A stretch of DNA of 64,000 bases from Methanomassiliicoccales archaeon UBA280 (GTDB lineage: Archaea > Thermoplasmatota > Thermoplasmata > SG8-5), in NCBI GenBank assembly GCA_002499085.1, contig DAKD01000002.1, forward strand, positions 1 to 64,000, in the 5' to 3' direction. Below, piece after piece: positions 23,514-32,089 of this stretch (its first letter is position 1; each line of letters starts with the position of its first letter). The position numbers were made by a program, and so were the translations under genes. The notes below the pieces were generated by a model. That model was given only the letters and a program-made list of their open reading frames with translations, searched no databases and was not told where the DNA came from.

Positions 23514-24329
23514 ATGAGGTACGCGACAGTCGCAGGCCAATTCTACAAGGGTACCGAGACAGGGCTAAGGAAGGAGATAGAGGACTGCTTCCTCCACAAA
23601 CTCGGGCCGGGCAGCATCCCGGCGCTCAATCCTAAGAGAAGCGGACGCATACGGGGAATTGTCTCGCCCCATGCAGGATACATGTACTCCGGGCCTGTTG
23701 CCGCCCATGGATTCGCGGCCCTGGCTGAGGACGGGTTCCCCCGGGTCTTCGTCATAATCGGCCCGAACCATCACGGCGTGGGCAGCGGAGTGGCCGTGAC
23801 CGCCCATGACTTCGAGACGCCCCTCGGCATCATGAAAAACGACAGGGACTTGGCCGCAGCCATGAAGAAGGACCCCATCGACAACAGCATGCTGGCCCAC
23901 AGGCACGAGCATTCGATCGAGGTTCAGCTTCCCTTCATCCAGTACTTCTCAAAGAACTGCATGTTCGTGCCCGTGAGTATGATGATGCAGGACCACAAAA
24001 GCGCCCAGCGTGTCGGCCAAATCATAAGGGAGGCAGTTGGGGAAAGGGATGCGGTCGTAATCGCGTCCACCGATTTCAGCCATTACATATCCCCGGAACA
24101 GGCCAGGGAGAAGGACATGATGGCCATCGAGCGTATTCTTGACCTTGACACCAAGGGGCTTTATGACACTGTCAGGAAGAACCGCATCACGATGTGCGGA
24201 TTCGGCCCGGTGATTGCCATGTTGGAGGCTGTGCAGGGCTCCAAAGCCGAGCTTCTCAAGTACGCCAACTCCGGGGACATCACCGCTATGTCCGAAGTAG
24301 TGGGCTATGCCAGCATTGTCATCTCATGA
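23514..24329 (+). CDS. MEMO1-family protein (AmmeMemoRadiSam protein B)
   Basis: 271 residues. It has the conserved MEMO blocks SPHAGYMYSGPVAAHGF, IGPNHHG, HRHEHSIEVQLPF, ASTDFSHY and the C-terminal TMCGFGPV. MEMO proteins share the fold of extradiol dioxygenases and carry conserved His residues; human MEMO1 binds metal. Archaeal members are often linked with an AMMECR1 protein and a radical SAM enzyme, neither of which is here (the radical SAM neighbour is Elp3). A TATA-like TATTATAAAT at 23483-23492 precedes ATG 23514 by about 25 nt, so the mRNA is likely leaderless. Confidence 0.92.
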   Translation: MRYATVAGQFYKGTETGLRKEIEDCFLHKLGPGSIPALNPKRSGRIRGIVSPHAGYMYSGPVAAHGFAALAEDGFPRVFVIIGPNHHGVGSGVAVTAHDFETPLGIMKNDRDLAAAMKKDPIDNSMLAHRHEHSIEVQLPFIQYFSKNCMFVPVSMMMQDHKSAQRVGQIIREAVGERDAVVIASTDFSHYISPEQAREKDMMAIERILDLDTKGLYDTVRKNRITMCGFGPVIAMLEAVQGSKAELLKYANSGDITAMSEVVGYASIVIS

Positions 24330-24338
24330 TCGACGGTA

Positions 24339-25907
24339 TCAAAAATTCCTGCCCATGTAAGGCCCGGATCTCACGAAGCCGAGCTTCCTGTAATATTCCC
24401 TGGCTCCGACGCCGCTCATTATCAGCATTCTCTCTTTCCCGTTGTCCGCGGATATTTCGAGGCAGCGGTTTATCAGGGCCTCGCCCAGACCGCGGTGCTG
24501 CAGCGACTTTGCGTCCCGAACGGACAGGGGAAGTTGCTGGCTCACTGTCCTCAGCTCCCTGATCACCGAGGAACCGGGCATCTCCGGCCTGTGAGACTTT
24601 TCCGACGGAAGCCTGAGACGGGCAAAACCGGCCAGTATGTCATTCTCAATGTCCTCGAAAGAGACAAAGTATTCCTTCCCGCCCGAAGCTGAATACTCCT
24701 CGGTAAGGATGGCAAGCTCGCCCGCTTCCTTTCCCCTGAGAAGATTGTGCCCGGCCTCTCTGCATCTGATGCATCTGCACTTCCTTCCCCTGTCCTCCAG
24801 CTCCCATTGGGCCAGCTCCCTCAGGTGGCTCTGCCTGTTTCCGCCTTCGATCAATTGCATGGGAATGTCCCTCTGTATGCGCTGGATCCTGACCCATTTC
24901 GGAAGCATTTCTTTGATGTCGGCCAAAAGCCTTACGAGAGCTTCCTGGGAGTATGGCACGTATTCGCCAGCCTTCCACATCTCATACAGCCCTGTGCCCT
25001 CTATGACCAGCGTGGGATATATCTTCAGCATGTCAGGCCTGAATCTGTCGTCCGAGAACAGTTTCCTGAACGTCTCCAAGTCACTTTCCCGGGTTTCCCC
25101 GGGAAGGCCCGGCATCATGTGATAGGCCACTTTCATTCCCGCGTCCCTTGCGACGCCGCTTGCCCTGGCGCTAGCGGCTGTGCCGTGGCCCCTTTTCACC
25201 GACTCAAGGGTCCTGTCGTTCAGGGTCTGAACGCCCAGCTCCACCCTTGTGGCGCCCAAGACGAGGGCCGCATCGACCTGAGGCTCAAGAAAATAATCCG
25301 GCCTGGTCTCCAAGGTGAGGCCGACGCAGCGGTTGGCTGCTGTCTCGTTCGCCGCATGGGCAGAACCCAGGTCCGGGGATTCGGAGCCGTTCAGGGCATC
25401 GAAGCATCTCTTCACGAAGCCCTCCTGGTAAACCCGCTCCCGGGCCGTGAATGTCCCGCCCATGATTATGAGGTCCACCTTGTCTGTCGGATGGCCGTTG
25501 CGCTCCAACTGGCTCAGCCTGGCCTGAACCTGGGTAAAGGGGTCGAATCCGTGCTGGGCCGCCCTCAGGGCTGCCGGCTCCCTGCCCGTGTATGATTGGG
25601 CAGTGCCTTTCTCGACTCCGCCCGGGCAGTACGAGCATTTGCCGTGCGGACATTGCAGGGGCGGCGTCATCACGGCGACCACTGCAACGCCGCTCGCTGT
25701 GCGGACAGGTTTCTTGCGAAGCAGCGGTTCCAGCATATCAAGGTCCTCCTCGGGCACATGAGCCAGTATGTCGGCATTGCTGGGAAACGTATCCATACTG
25801 TACTTTCTGCAGAGCCTGGTCTTCAATCTCTGAATGTCGTCCTGGGTGGCCGCATCGCCCGCCAAGAGCTCGGATATCATCTCGCTGAAGAATTCCTCGG
25901 AGTCCAC
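24339..25907 (-). CDS. elp3: Elp3 tRNA uridine-34 carboxymethylating radical SAM/acetyltransferase
   Basis: 522 residues. Elp3 uses acetyl-CoA and radical SAM chemistry to make the cm5U34 modification in tRNA anticodons. The cluster-binding motif CPHGKCSYC lies near residues 85-93, followed by GGVEKGTAQSYTGREPAALRA and the SAM-domain segments LTLETRPDY and MPGLPGETRE. The last 130 residues are a GNAT domain (QHRGLGEALINRCLEI). It acts as a single subunit in archaea, with no Elp1/2 partners. It is convergent with MEMO, ten bases apart. Confidence 0.95.
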   Translation of the reverse strand: MDSEEFFSEMISELLAGDAATQDDIQRLKTRLCRKYSMDTFPSNADILAHVPEEDLDMLEPLLRKKPVRTASGVAVVAVMTPPLQCPHGKCSYCPGGVEKGTAQSYTGREPAALRAAQHGFDPFTQVQARLSQLERNGHPTDKVDLIIMGGTFTARERVYQEGFVKRCFDALNGSESPDLGSAHAANETAANRCVGLTLETRPDYFLEPQVDAALVLGATRVELGVQTLNDRTLESVKRGHGTAASARASGVARDAGMKVAYHMMPGLPGETRESDLETFRKLFSDDRFRPDMLKIYPTLVIEGTGLYEMWKAGEYVPYSQEALVRLLADIKEMLPKWVRIQRIQRDIPMQLIEGGNRQSHLRELAQWELEDRGRKCRCIRCREAGHNLLRGKEAGELAILTEEYSASGGKEYFVSFEDIENDILAGFARLRLPSEKSHRPEMPGSSVIRELRTVSQQLPLSVRDAKSLQHRGLGEALINRCLEISADNGKERMLIMSGVGAREYYRKLGFVRSGPYMGRNF

Positions 25908-26001
25908 GCATGCCGCAGGAAATTTGCCTATAAATACTATCAGAAACCCTCAAATCCATGAGCTTGGAGTAATCCAAACATTTTAATCCAATGCCATTAT
26001 T

Positions 26002-26075
26002 CTCCTGCACGCAGAGCAGGCGCCCATTTGGGCAGGCGCTTGGCCGGCCCGTCAGGCGAGGAATGATGAACGCTC
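26002..26075. repeat. Intergenic stem-loops upstream of the coiled-coil ATPase gene
   Basis: The short region between divergent elp3 and the gene at 26112 contains a hairpin around GCGCCCATTTGGGC (26030-26043) and a GGCCGGCCCGTCAGGCGAGG segment ending in GATGAACGC. The pattern of a GC hairpin followed by TGAACG/GTTCA recalls the modules at 277-302, 454-480 and 5412-5530. No gene fits here. Confidence 0.4.
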
Positions 26076-26111
26076 AAATCATTTGCTGTAATACCGAGGG
26101 GGTGAGGCAGC

Positions 26112-28481
26112 ATGAGCGCTAAACCTAAGGATGACAAGGCCTGCCCGATTTGCGGCGGCCAGCTTGATTCTGCAACAGGCAAGTGCAAGCTCTGCGGCTC
26201 CGGCGACATTCCCTCGCAGAAGAAGCAGGGCAAGAAGCTGCAGATCAATCTCGGCCCGAAGGCCTCGGCCCCTGCCAAATCCGGAACCCAGGAGGACAAA
26301 GCCCTGGCAAGCTGGCTGACTGGCAACGGCGGCGAGGATGATCTCGGCGCTTGGATGGGGGACGAAAAAGTGACCAAACCTGCTTCCGGCGCCCCTCAAA
26401 AGAAGGACGAGACCCTGCCCACCCAGAAGGAGGAGGGCCAGGACGCGCTGAGAAAATGGCTGAGCGGGGAGGACGAAACCCTGGAGGACTGGCTTGGGCA
26501 GAAACCTCTGAAGCCGAAGACCAAGATGGCTGACATGGGAGCGGTCGGCAAACAACTTACCGAGAAGGACAAACTGCTTGACGAGAGGGAGCAGGCCATT
26601 AAGAAGAGGGAGGAGGAGCTGGAAGGCCTGAGAATCGAGATGGAGGAAACGAAAAAGGCCATGAACGAGGCCATCAAGAAGATCGACGTCGGCGAGTTTG
26701 ACGCCATCAAGATTCTGGAGGAGACTGCCCGCCTGAACAAAGATCTGAACATGGAAGTCAAGAAACGCAAGCAGCTGGAGGAAGAGATTCAGCAGGTCAA
26801 GAAGGGCAGCCTTGCCGTTGTTAAATATGTCAAGGCCCAGCAGATGCAGGACAAGGGCGGCGCGGCCAAGTCGCTCAAGAAGAAGCTTGACGACGAGAAG
26901 CTCAGGATCGAGGAATTGGAGGCTGAGCTGACAAAGAACAAAGAGATCATAGACACGCTCAGAACGGAGATCGGCAAGGGCTTGGACAAGCTTCCGCCGG
27001 AGATGAAGGACGCGAAGAAGCTCTCAGTCGAGCTTGCGGAGCTGAAGAAGACCCTCGAGGCCAAGGACAGGGAGCTGAAGAAGAGCAAGGATGATCTCAG
27101 CCTGAAGATGAGGTCGGGCTCGTCGAGCGCGGAAGCAGACATGGAACTGCAGCAGCGCATGGCCGCGGAACTGAGCTCCAAGGAGCAGGAATGGATCAGC
27201 AAAGAGGGCGAGCTCAAGCAGAAGGTAATAGAACTGGAAGAGAAACTTCACGAGCATGAGATTGACAACAAGCTGAGGAAGGAGAAAAACGACCTGTCGG
27301 GGAAGTCCGAGACCGAGATAAACTCCGAGATGGAGATGAAGATACGCGAACTCCAGGTCAAGGAGAAATCCCTGCTGGTAAGGGAGGACGAGATACAGCG
27401 GCTCAAGGAAAAGCTCAAGAGCATGGAGAGCGAGCTCAAGCAGGTGAAGGAGCCGCTGGCCTACAAGGAAGAGGAGATGCTCAGGCGCGAGGAGGACCTT
27501 GTCTACAGGGAACAGATGCTGATGGAAGAGAGGCGCAAGGTCGAGGAGGCGATGCGCGAGTCAGGCAGCATGGAAGCCCATGAGATGAAGAAGAAGCTGG
27601 AAGAGCTTCAGATGGCAATCAACCGCAAGGAGGAGGAGATCCGGTCCAAGGAGCAGTACCTCAAGGCCAAGTCGGAGGAGCTCAAGATCCGCGAGAAGGG
27701 ATTGATCGAAGAGGAAATCGATGCCCGCGAGGAGGACCGCAAGATGGAGCTCAAGATCGAGAAGGTCAAGTCCGGCGACCGCCGTCTCGACGACCTTCTG
27801 CTCGGCGGAGTCCCGTTCGGCACCAACATCCTGATCTACGGCCCGCCTTTCACAGGCAAGGAGATCACAATCAACAGCTTTATCGGCGAGGGTCTGGCCA
27901 AAGGCGTTCCGGCAATACTGATAATCACAGACAAACTCCCTGCGGAGATAAGGGAGGAGATGATGTTCATAGTCTCGGGGTTCGAGGAGTACGAGCGCCT
28001 GGGCCTTGTGAAATTCGTTGACGCTTACTCGAGAAGCATAGGCATCACCGACACGGAGATGAATGTATCATACATTGACGACCCGACAGACCACATGGCC
28101 ATCACGAAGGCGGTGGACGCCATTGCCAAGGAGCTGATGAAAACGCACAAATATTACAGGCTGGCATTCAGGTCGATATCCACGCTCATCGCTTACCTGG
28201 ATTCGGGCACGGCGTTCAAGTTCCTTCAGCCGTTCTGCGGGCGCAGGAAGAGGGACCGTGCCGTGGCCATGTACGCCATCGAGAAAGGGATGCATGACGA
28301 ACAGGACATCCAGAAGATAATGAGCGTGATGGACGGCATGGTGGACTACAAGATCGAGCAGCTCAAGACATTCCTGTCCATACGGGGCATCTGCGATGTG
28401 CAGTCCCGCGCATGGATAGACTACACGTACAGCAAGCAGGGCCTGTCAATCGGTTCATTCAGCCTTGACCACATAAGGTAG
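26112..28481 (+). CDS. Zinc-ribbon, long coiled-coil and KaiC/RecA-like ATPase protein
   Basis: 789 residues. Residues 10-34 form a zinc ribbon (CPICGGQLDSATGKCKLCG). A linker with a repeated ALxxWLxGxGExxDLxxW-like motif (about 60-140) precedes a coiled coil of roughly 400 residues (about 145-560, rich in E/K heptads). The C-terminal 230 residues are a RecA/KaiC-type domain starting DRRLDDLLLGGVPFG, with a P-loop GPPFTGKE near 577-584. The residue after the Lys is Glu rather than Thr/Ser, which may weaken ATP hydrolysis. A GGGGTGAGG site precedes the ATG. It is followed eight bases later by nob1. A structural or DNA-organising role is possible; function is unproven. Confidence 0.75.
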   Translation: MSAKPKDDKACPICGGQLDSATGKCKLCGSGDIPSQKKQGKKLQINLGPKASAPAKSGTQEDKALASWLTGNGGEDDLGAWMGDEKVTKPASGAPQKKDETLPTQKEEGQDALRKWLSGEDETLEDWLGQKPLKPKTKMADMGAVGKQLTEKDKLLDEREQAIKKREEELEGLRIEMEETKKAMNEAIKKIDVGEFDAIKILEETARLNKDLNMEVKKRKQLEEEIQQVKKGSLAVVKYVKAQQMQDKGGAAKSLKKKLDDEKLRIEELEAELTKNKEIIDTLRTEIGKGLDKLPPEMKDAKKLSVELAELKKTLEAKDRELKKSKDDLSLKMRSGSSSAEADMELQQRMAAELSSKEQEWISKEGELKQKVIELEEKLHEHEIDNKLRKEKNDLSGKSETEINSEMEMKIRELQVKEKSLLVREDEIQRLKEKLKSMESELKQVKEPLAYKEEEMLRREEDLVYREQMLMEERRKVEEAMRESGSMEAHEMKKKLEELQMAINRKEEEIRSKEQYLKAKSEELKIREKGLIEEEIDAREEDRKMELKIEKVKSGDRRLDDLLLGGVPFGTNILIYGPPFTGKEITINSFIGEGLAKGVPAILIITDKLPAEIREEMMFIVSGFEEYERLGLVKFVDAYSRSIGITDTEMNVSYIDDPTDHMAITKAVDAIAKELMKTHKYYRLAFRSISTLIAYLDSGTAFKFLQPFCGRRKRDRAVAMYAIEKGMHDEQDIQKIMSVMDGMVDYKIEQLKTFLSIRGICDVQSRAWIDYTYSKQGLSIGSFSLDHIR

Positions 28482-28489
28482 GCCTGGCC

Positions 28490-28963
28490 ATGTCATTTGT
28501 TTTGGATGCCACAGCCCTCAGGGCAGGCATGTCCCTCGGCGGGGAGAGGGGGGAATTCTTCACCACGCCAGGCGTGATAAACGAAATCAGGAAGGGCCCG
28601 GTCGCCCGGAGCCTGGAGCTGGCAGTGGAGATATCGCTCACGGTCGCGGAACCTGGGGATGCGGCAAGGAAGAAGGTGCTGGAAACAGCAGGAAAAACAG
28701 GCGACAGCGGCAGGCTTTCCGAGACAGACATGGAAATACTGGCTCTGGCCTGGGAGCTGAAAGCCGCCATAATCTCGGATGATTACTCGGTGCAGAATGT
28801 TGCAGCGGTCCTGGGCCTCAGGACCGAGTCCCAGATCGACGGAATCAGGAAAGTGATTAACTGGACATACAGGTGCCGCGGGTGCGGCAAATATTATGAC
28901 GAGAAGCAGCCTGACTGCCCCATATGCGGGTCCGAGGTCAGGCAGGTTCCGAAGAAGGGATGA
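28490..28963 (+). CDS. nob1: Nob1 rRNA-maturation endonuclease (PIN + zinc ribbon)
   Basis: 157 residues. The N-terminal PIN domain starts MSFVLDATALRAG, with the first catalytic Asp at residue 6; further acidic positions lie in SETDMEILALA and IISDDYSVQNVA. A C-terminal zinc ribbon has CRGCGKYY...CPICG (about 128-145). Nob1 cleaves the 3' end of pre-16S rRNA in late small-subunit assembly. It is transcribed with the coiled-coil ATPase gene, eight bases upstream. The length and layout are normal for archaeal Nob1. Confidence 0.9.
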   Translation: MSFVLDATALRAGMSLGGERGEFFTTPGVINEIRKGPVARSLELAVEISLTVAEPGDAARKKVLETAGKTGDSGRLSETDMEILALAWELKAAIISDDYSVQNVAAVLGLRTESQIDGIRKVINWTYRCRGCGKYYDEKQPDCPICGSEVRQVPKKG

Positions 28964-28972
28964 GGGCGATTC

Positions 28973-29410
28973 TCAGGCGTCGTCCGGTTTCTCCGTGATG
29001 CGCCACACGTCGTCCGGTATCTCCTCGTACACGGACATAGCTTCCTCGACCACCGGGTCAATCTTCCTGGCCCTGTCCCTGCACAGGTCCAGAATCCTGT
29101 CCTTCTTGAAGATCCAGTAGTGGATGCGCCATTCCCTGCCGTCGTAAAGGGTCGTTTCCTCTCTCTCGGTCGTGAGAAGGCCAGAGTCCTCGAGCATGTA
29201 GAAGGCGTCCCTGTCCTCGGGCTCCAGGATGTTGTCGATTATGCGCTCGCTGTACCCGAAGAAGTTCATCACGTGCTGGGCCATGTGCTTGGCCTCTTCC
29301 TCAGGCATGCTGCGCACGTCGTTCTTTATGCTGTTCCTGATCGCCCTTGTCAGGTCGTCCACCGTCAGTGTCACGAACTCGCTATGCGTCGTCTTGGTCA
29401 TCAGCGCCAT
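28973..29410 (-). CDS. Conserved hypothetical protein (DUF6015-like)
   Basis: 145 residues, soluble and acidic. The first half is helical (TVDDLTRAIRNSIKNDVRSMPEEEAKHMAQHVMNFFGY). The second half reads like a winged-helix end (YMLEDSGLLTTEREETTLYDGREWRIHYWIFKKDRI). I associate it loosely with the archaeal family DUF6015 and can assign no function. GGTGAG lies four bases before ATG 29410. It converges with nob1 and is divergent from orc1/cdc6. Confidence 0.65.
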   Translation of the reverse strand: MALMTKTTHSEFVTLTVDDLTRAIRNSIKNDVRSMPEEEAKHMAQHVMNFFGYSERIIDNILEPEDRDAFYMLEDSGLLTTEREETTLYDGREWRIHYWIFKKDRILDLCRDRARKIDPVVEEAMSVYEEIPDDVWRITEKPDDA

Positions 29411-29544
29411 AAGCTCACCTTACGCGTATCCTGCCCCTCGATTCTATCTAGCTTTCCCTATTATATATAGATTACGATGGGAAGATTCCGCGACAAAGCT
29501 CGCAACATGAAAAACCTTATGTGTCCTAGCGGGATGCGGGATGC

Positions 29545-30720
29545 ATGGCGGGGTTCGAGGAAAGACCGCAACGCATAATATCCGATTTCGGCAAGCTGGA
29601 TTTTGATTTCGTTCCCGAGAAGCTGGTGCACAGGGACGGGCCCATGCAGCAACTGTTCTCGCTGATGAGGTCGTCCGTGGAGAAGAGCCTGAACCAGCGC
29701 GCAGCCATCACCGGCTCCGTGGGCACCGGGAAATCCTCGATTGCCAAGAGGTTCTGCATGGACTTTCAGGAGTGGGCTTCCAAGAAAGGCCATAGAGTGG
29801 AGTTTGCGATCGTGAACTGCAGGTCCAGGAATACGAGCTCGGGGGCGATGCTCAAGATACTGGACAGGTTCCAGCCCAACTTCCCCGACAGGGGTTTCTC
29901 CACGTCCGAGATGCTGGAGATACTCAGGAAGCACCTTGCGAAGGGCTCGGTTCACCTTATCGTGGTGCTGGACGAGGTGAATATGCTGATTAAGAAGTCT
30001 GGCCCCGATCTGCTTTACTGCCTGTCCAGGTTCGACGACGAAAGGGTGGCCGGAACAAGGCACAGCATCTCCCTGATCCTGATATCGCAGCAGCCTGTGA
30101 ACGAGTTCCTGGACCCTGCGACGCTTTCAACCCTCAAGAGGACCAACCTGATAACGCTGGATAAGTACGCGGAGAAGGAGCTGAGGGACATTCTGGCCCA
30201 GAGGGTGGAACTCGCCTTCCACCCGGGCACGGTGGAGGACGATATTGTCGAATTCATCGCCTCGGTCTCATCTGAATTCGGGGACGCCAGGTTCGCAATC
30301 GAGCTGCTGGAGAACGCGGGCAGGGCCGCAAACGAGGATGGGCTGGACTCTGTCGGACCCGAGCATGTCAGGGCGGCCAAGGCCCTCACCTATCCGGTCG
30401 TGACAGAGGACAAGCTTAGAGCGTTGGGGGAGCAGAAACAGCTTGTACTGCTGGCCGTGTCCAGGACGATGAGGAAGAAGGCTTTCGCGACCACGGGCGA
30501 GGCCGAGAAGGCTTATGCCGTCGCATGCGAGGAGTTCGGCCAGAAACCCAGGGGCCACACCCAGTTCTGGGAGTATATGCGGGCTCTCGCAGACATAGGG
30601 TTCATAGGCCTGGGCATGTCCGGAAAGGGCATGGTGGGCAAGACATCCATAATCACGCTTCCCGACATACCGGCCAGGGTGCTGGAGGAAAAGCTCCTTG
30701 ACGTGATGAACGGGAAATGA
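29545..30720 (+). CDS. Divergent Orc1/Cdc6-family AAA+ ATPase
   Basis: 391 residues. Orc1/Cdc6 proteins recognise archaeal replication origins and load MCM. The N-terminal FVPEKLVHRDGPMQQL, Walker A GSVGTGKSS (about 57-65), arginine-rich lid segment and the sensor-2 block EFGDARFAIELLENAGRAA fit the family, and a C-terminal winged helix follows. Walker B reads VVLDEVNML, with Asn where Asp is usual, and the sensor-1 Asn position reads SQQ. It may therefore be a paralogue with altered ATPase function rather than the primary initiator. I saw no clear origin-recognition-box array in the 134 bp upstream. Its stop overlaps the next gene (ATGA). Confidence 0.85.
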   Translation: MAGFEERPQRIISDFGKLDFDFVPEKLVHRDGPMQQLFSLMRSSVEKSLNQRAAITGSVGTGKSSIAKRFCMDFQEWASKKGHRVEFAIVNCRSRNTSSGAMLKILDRFQPNFPDRGFSTSEMLEILRKHLAKGSVHLIVVLDEVNMLIKKSGPDLLYCLSRFDDERVAGTRHSISLILISQQPVNEFLDPATLSTLKRTNLITLDKYAEKELRDILAQRVELAFHPGTVEDDIVEFIASVSSEFGDARFAIELLENAGRAANEDGLDSVGPEHVRAAKALTYPVVTEDKLRALGEQKQLVLLAVSRTMRKKAFATTGEAEKAYAVACEEFGQKPRGHTQFWEYMRALADIGFIGLGMSGKGMVGKTSIITLPDIPARVLEEKLLDVMNGK

Positions 30721-31430
30721 AGGCAGGGAAGAGTATGATAGAGAGCAGAAAACTGCTGGTGACAGTGACAGTGCTGGCTTTGGCCGGGGTGATAGGGTTG
30801 TTCTGTTACTCGGCGATGCTTGAGCCGCTGTCGTTGGGCATCGGCGAGATAGGGGAACAGCACACGGGTTCCGTTGTGGAAACCGAGGGCACGGTGACGC
30901 AGGCCTGGGAGATTTCCGGAGGGGCGGTTTCACTGACACTCTGCGACTTCAACAATTCAGCCTCGATTGGCGTGTTCTACACTCCCGATGCGGGAGAGCC
31001 GCTGCCCGAGGGCATTATGCCGGGTGCGACTGTCAGCGTGAGGGGTGAGGTGCGACTGTACCGGGAGGCGCCGGAAATATACGTCACGAAGGCAGCGGAT
31101 ATAGTCCTGATCTCTCCGGCCAACAGCACGGAGTACTGCCTGAACACGGTCATGGAGTCGATTCGGATGTTTGACGGCCTGAACATAACCACTTCGGGGC
31201 ACATTACTGACATGGAGGTCATAACTTCGCAGGACGGACCTGCGGGAACGGCCTTTCGCCTGGTCGCGGAATCTGGCAACCGAACATACTCGCTGGAATG
31301 CTTCTGCCACGGACGCGATCTTGCCCCGTTGTACAATGACTGGGAGTCCGTCAGAGTGACCGGTGGGATATCCTATTACACGCAGAAAGGATGCTGGCAG
31401 ATGAGCGTCGAGGTCATCTCGCCTGCCTGA
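30717..31430 (+). CDS. Membrane-anchored protein with OB-fold domains
   Basis: 237 residues. One N-terminal hydrophobic helix (LLVTVTVLALAGVIGLFCYSAML, about 13-35) is followed by a beta-rich region. The first part (GSVVETEGTVTQAW...VSLTLCDFNNSASIGVFYTP...GATVSVRGEVRLYREAPEIYVTKAADI) reads as an OB fold of the nucleic-acid-binding tRNA_anti type. A second, weaker OB-like copy follows (LNITTSGHITDME...WESVRVTGGISYYTQKG). The topology suggests the OB domains lie outside the cytoplasm, unlike a normal DNA-binding protein. It overlaps orc1/cdc6 by ATGA and is co-translated with it. ATG 30735 is an alternative start. Confidence 0.65.
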   Translation: MKAGKSMIESRKLLVTVTVLALAGVIGLFCYSAMLEPLSLGIGEIGEQHTGSVVETEGTVTQAWEISGGAVSLTLCDFNNSASIGVFYTPDAGEPLPEGIMPGATVSVRGEVRLYREAPEIYVTKAADIVLISPANSTEYCLNTVMESIRMFDGLNITTSGHITDMEVITSQDGPAGTAFRLVAESGNRTYSLECFCHGRDLAPLYNDWESVRVTGGISYYTQKGCWQMSVEVISPA

Positions 31431-31473
31431 GAGTGATGCAAAAGGTATTAAATCCTGAAGCTTTCCAGCAGCC

Positions 31474-32088
31474 ATGAACGGGCTTGGCGACATTGCTTCC
31501 GACATCGAGTCGCAACTCAACGAGAAGGAGGAGGTGCGGGAGGTTGCGATAAAATCCTCCAGGAACATTGTCAGGCTCTGCGGCATGGCAGTAAGGTCCA
31601 TGCACCTGGGAAAGGACCCGGAACCGGACATGAACAATGCCATGGAGGAGCTGCACAAGCTCGTGGGCATAACCAGGGATTTCCCGGACATCCTCCACTC
31701 GGGCATAGTGGAAAGCGCCATGCAGGAGTATGTGGAGGTCAAGGTTCTCTACTCGTACACAAGAGGCGAGGAGCTGCCCTCGCACAAGTCCCTGGGAGTC
31801 ACGCCCGAAGCCTACATTCTCGGCGTCGGCGACGTGATAGGAGAGATTCGGCGCCTGGCTTTGGACAATATCAGGCGGGGAACGGTCGACGGCGCGGCCA
31901 AGCACCTGGAGCACATGGAGATGCTGTATGATTTCCTCATGAACTTCAACTATCCCAGCAGCCTCGTGGGAGTGAGGCGGAAGCAGGACATTGCCAGGGG
32001 CATACTCGAGAAGACCAGGGGCGACGTGACGAATGCCATCAGGTCCCATTCCCTTGAGAAGATGCTGGGAAGGAAGGAGGAGTGCTGA
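31474..32088 (+). CDS. Translin-family protein
   Basis: 204 residues, all helical. The C-terminal half matches translin/TRAX-type proteins closely: LALDNIRRGTVDGAAKHLEHMEMLYDFLMNFNYPSSLVGVRRKQDIARGILEKTRGDVT. Translins form octameric single-stranded RNA/DNA-binding shells; with TRAX-like subunits some act as RNases. Earlier acidic residues could serve such a site, but I cannot confirm catalysis. A TATA-like GGTATTAAAT (31444-31453) lies about 25 nt before the ATG. It is followed after one base by an HDAC-like gene. Confidence 0.88.
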   Translation: MNGLGDIASDIESQLNEKEEVREVAIKSSRNIVRLCGMAVRSMHLGKDPEPDMNNAMEELHKLVGITRDFPDILHSGIVESAMQEYVEVKVLYSYTRGEELPSHKSLGVTPEAYILGVGDVIGEIRRLALDNIRRGTVDGAAKHLEHMEMLYDFLMNFNYPSSLVGVRRKQDIARGILEKTRGDVTNAIRSHSLEKMLGRKEEC

Positions 32089-32089
32089 C

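Noticed and set aside
29411..29544. Replication origin upstream of orc1/cdc6
   Set aside because: The region is AT-rich, but I could find no repeated origin-recognition-box-like motifs or long duplex-unwinding element. The Orc1 homologue also has unusual motifs.
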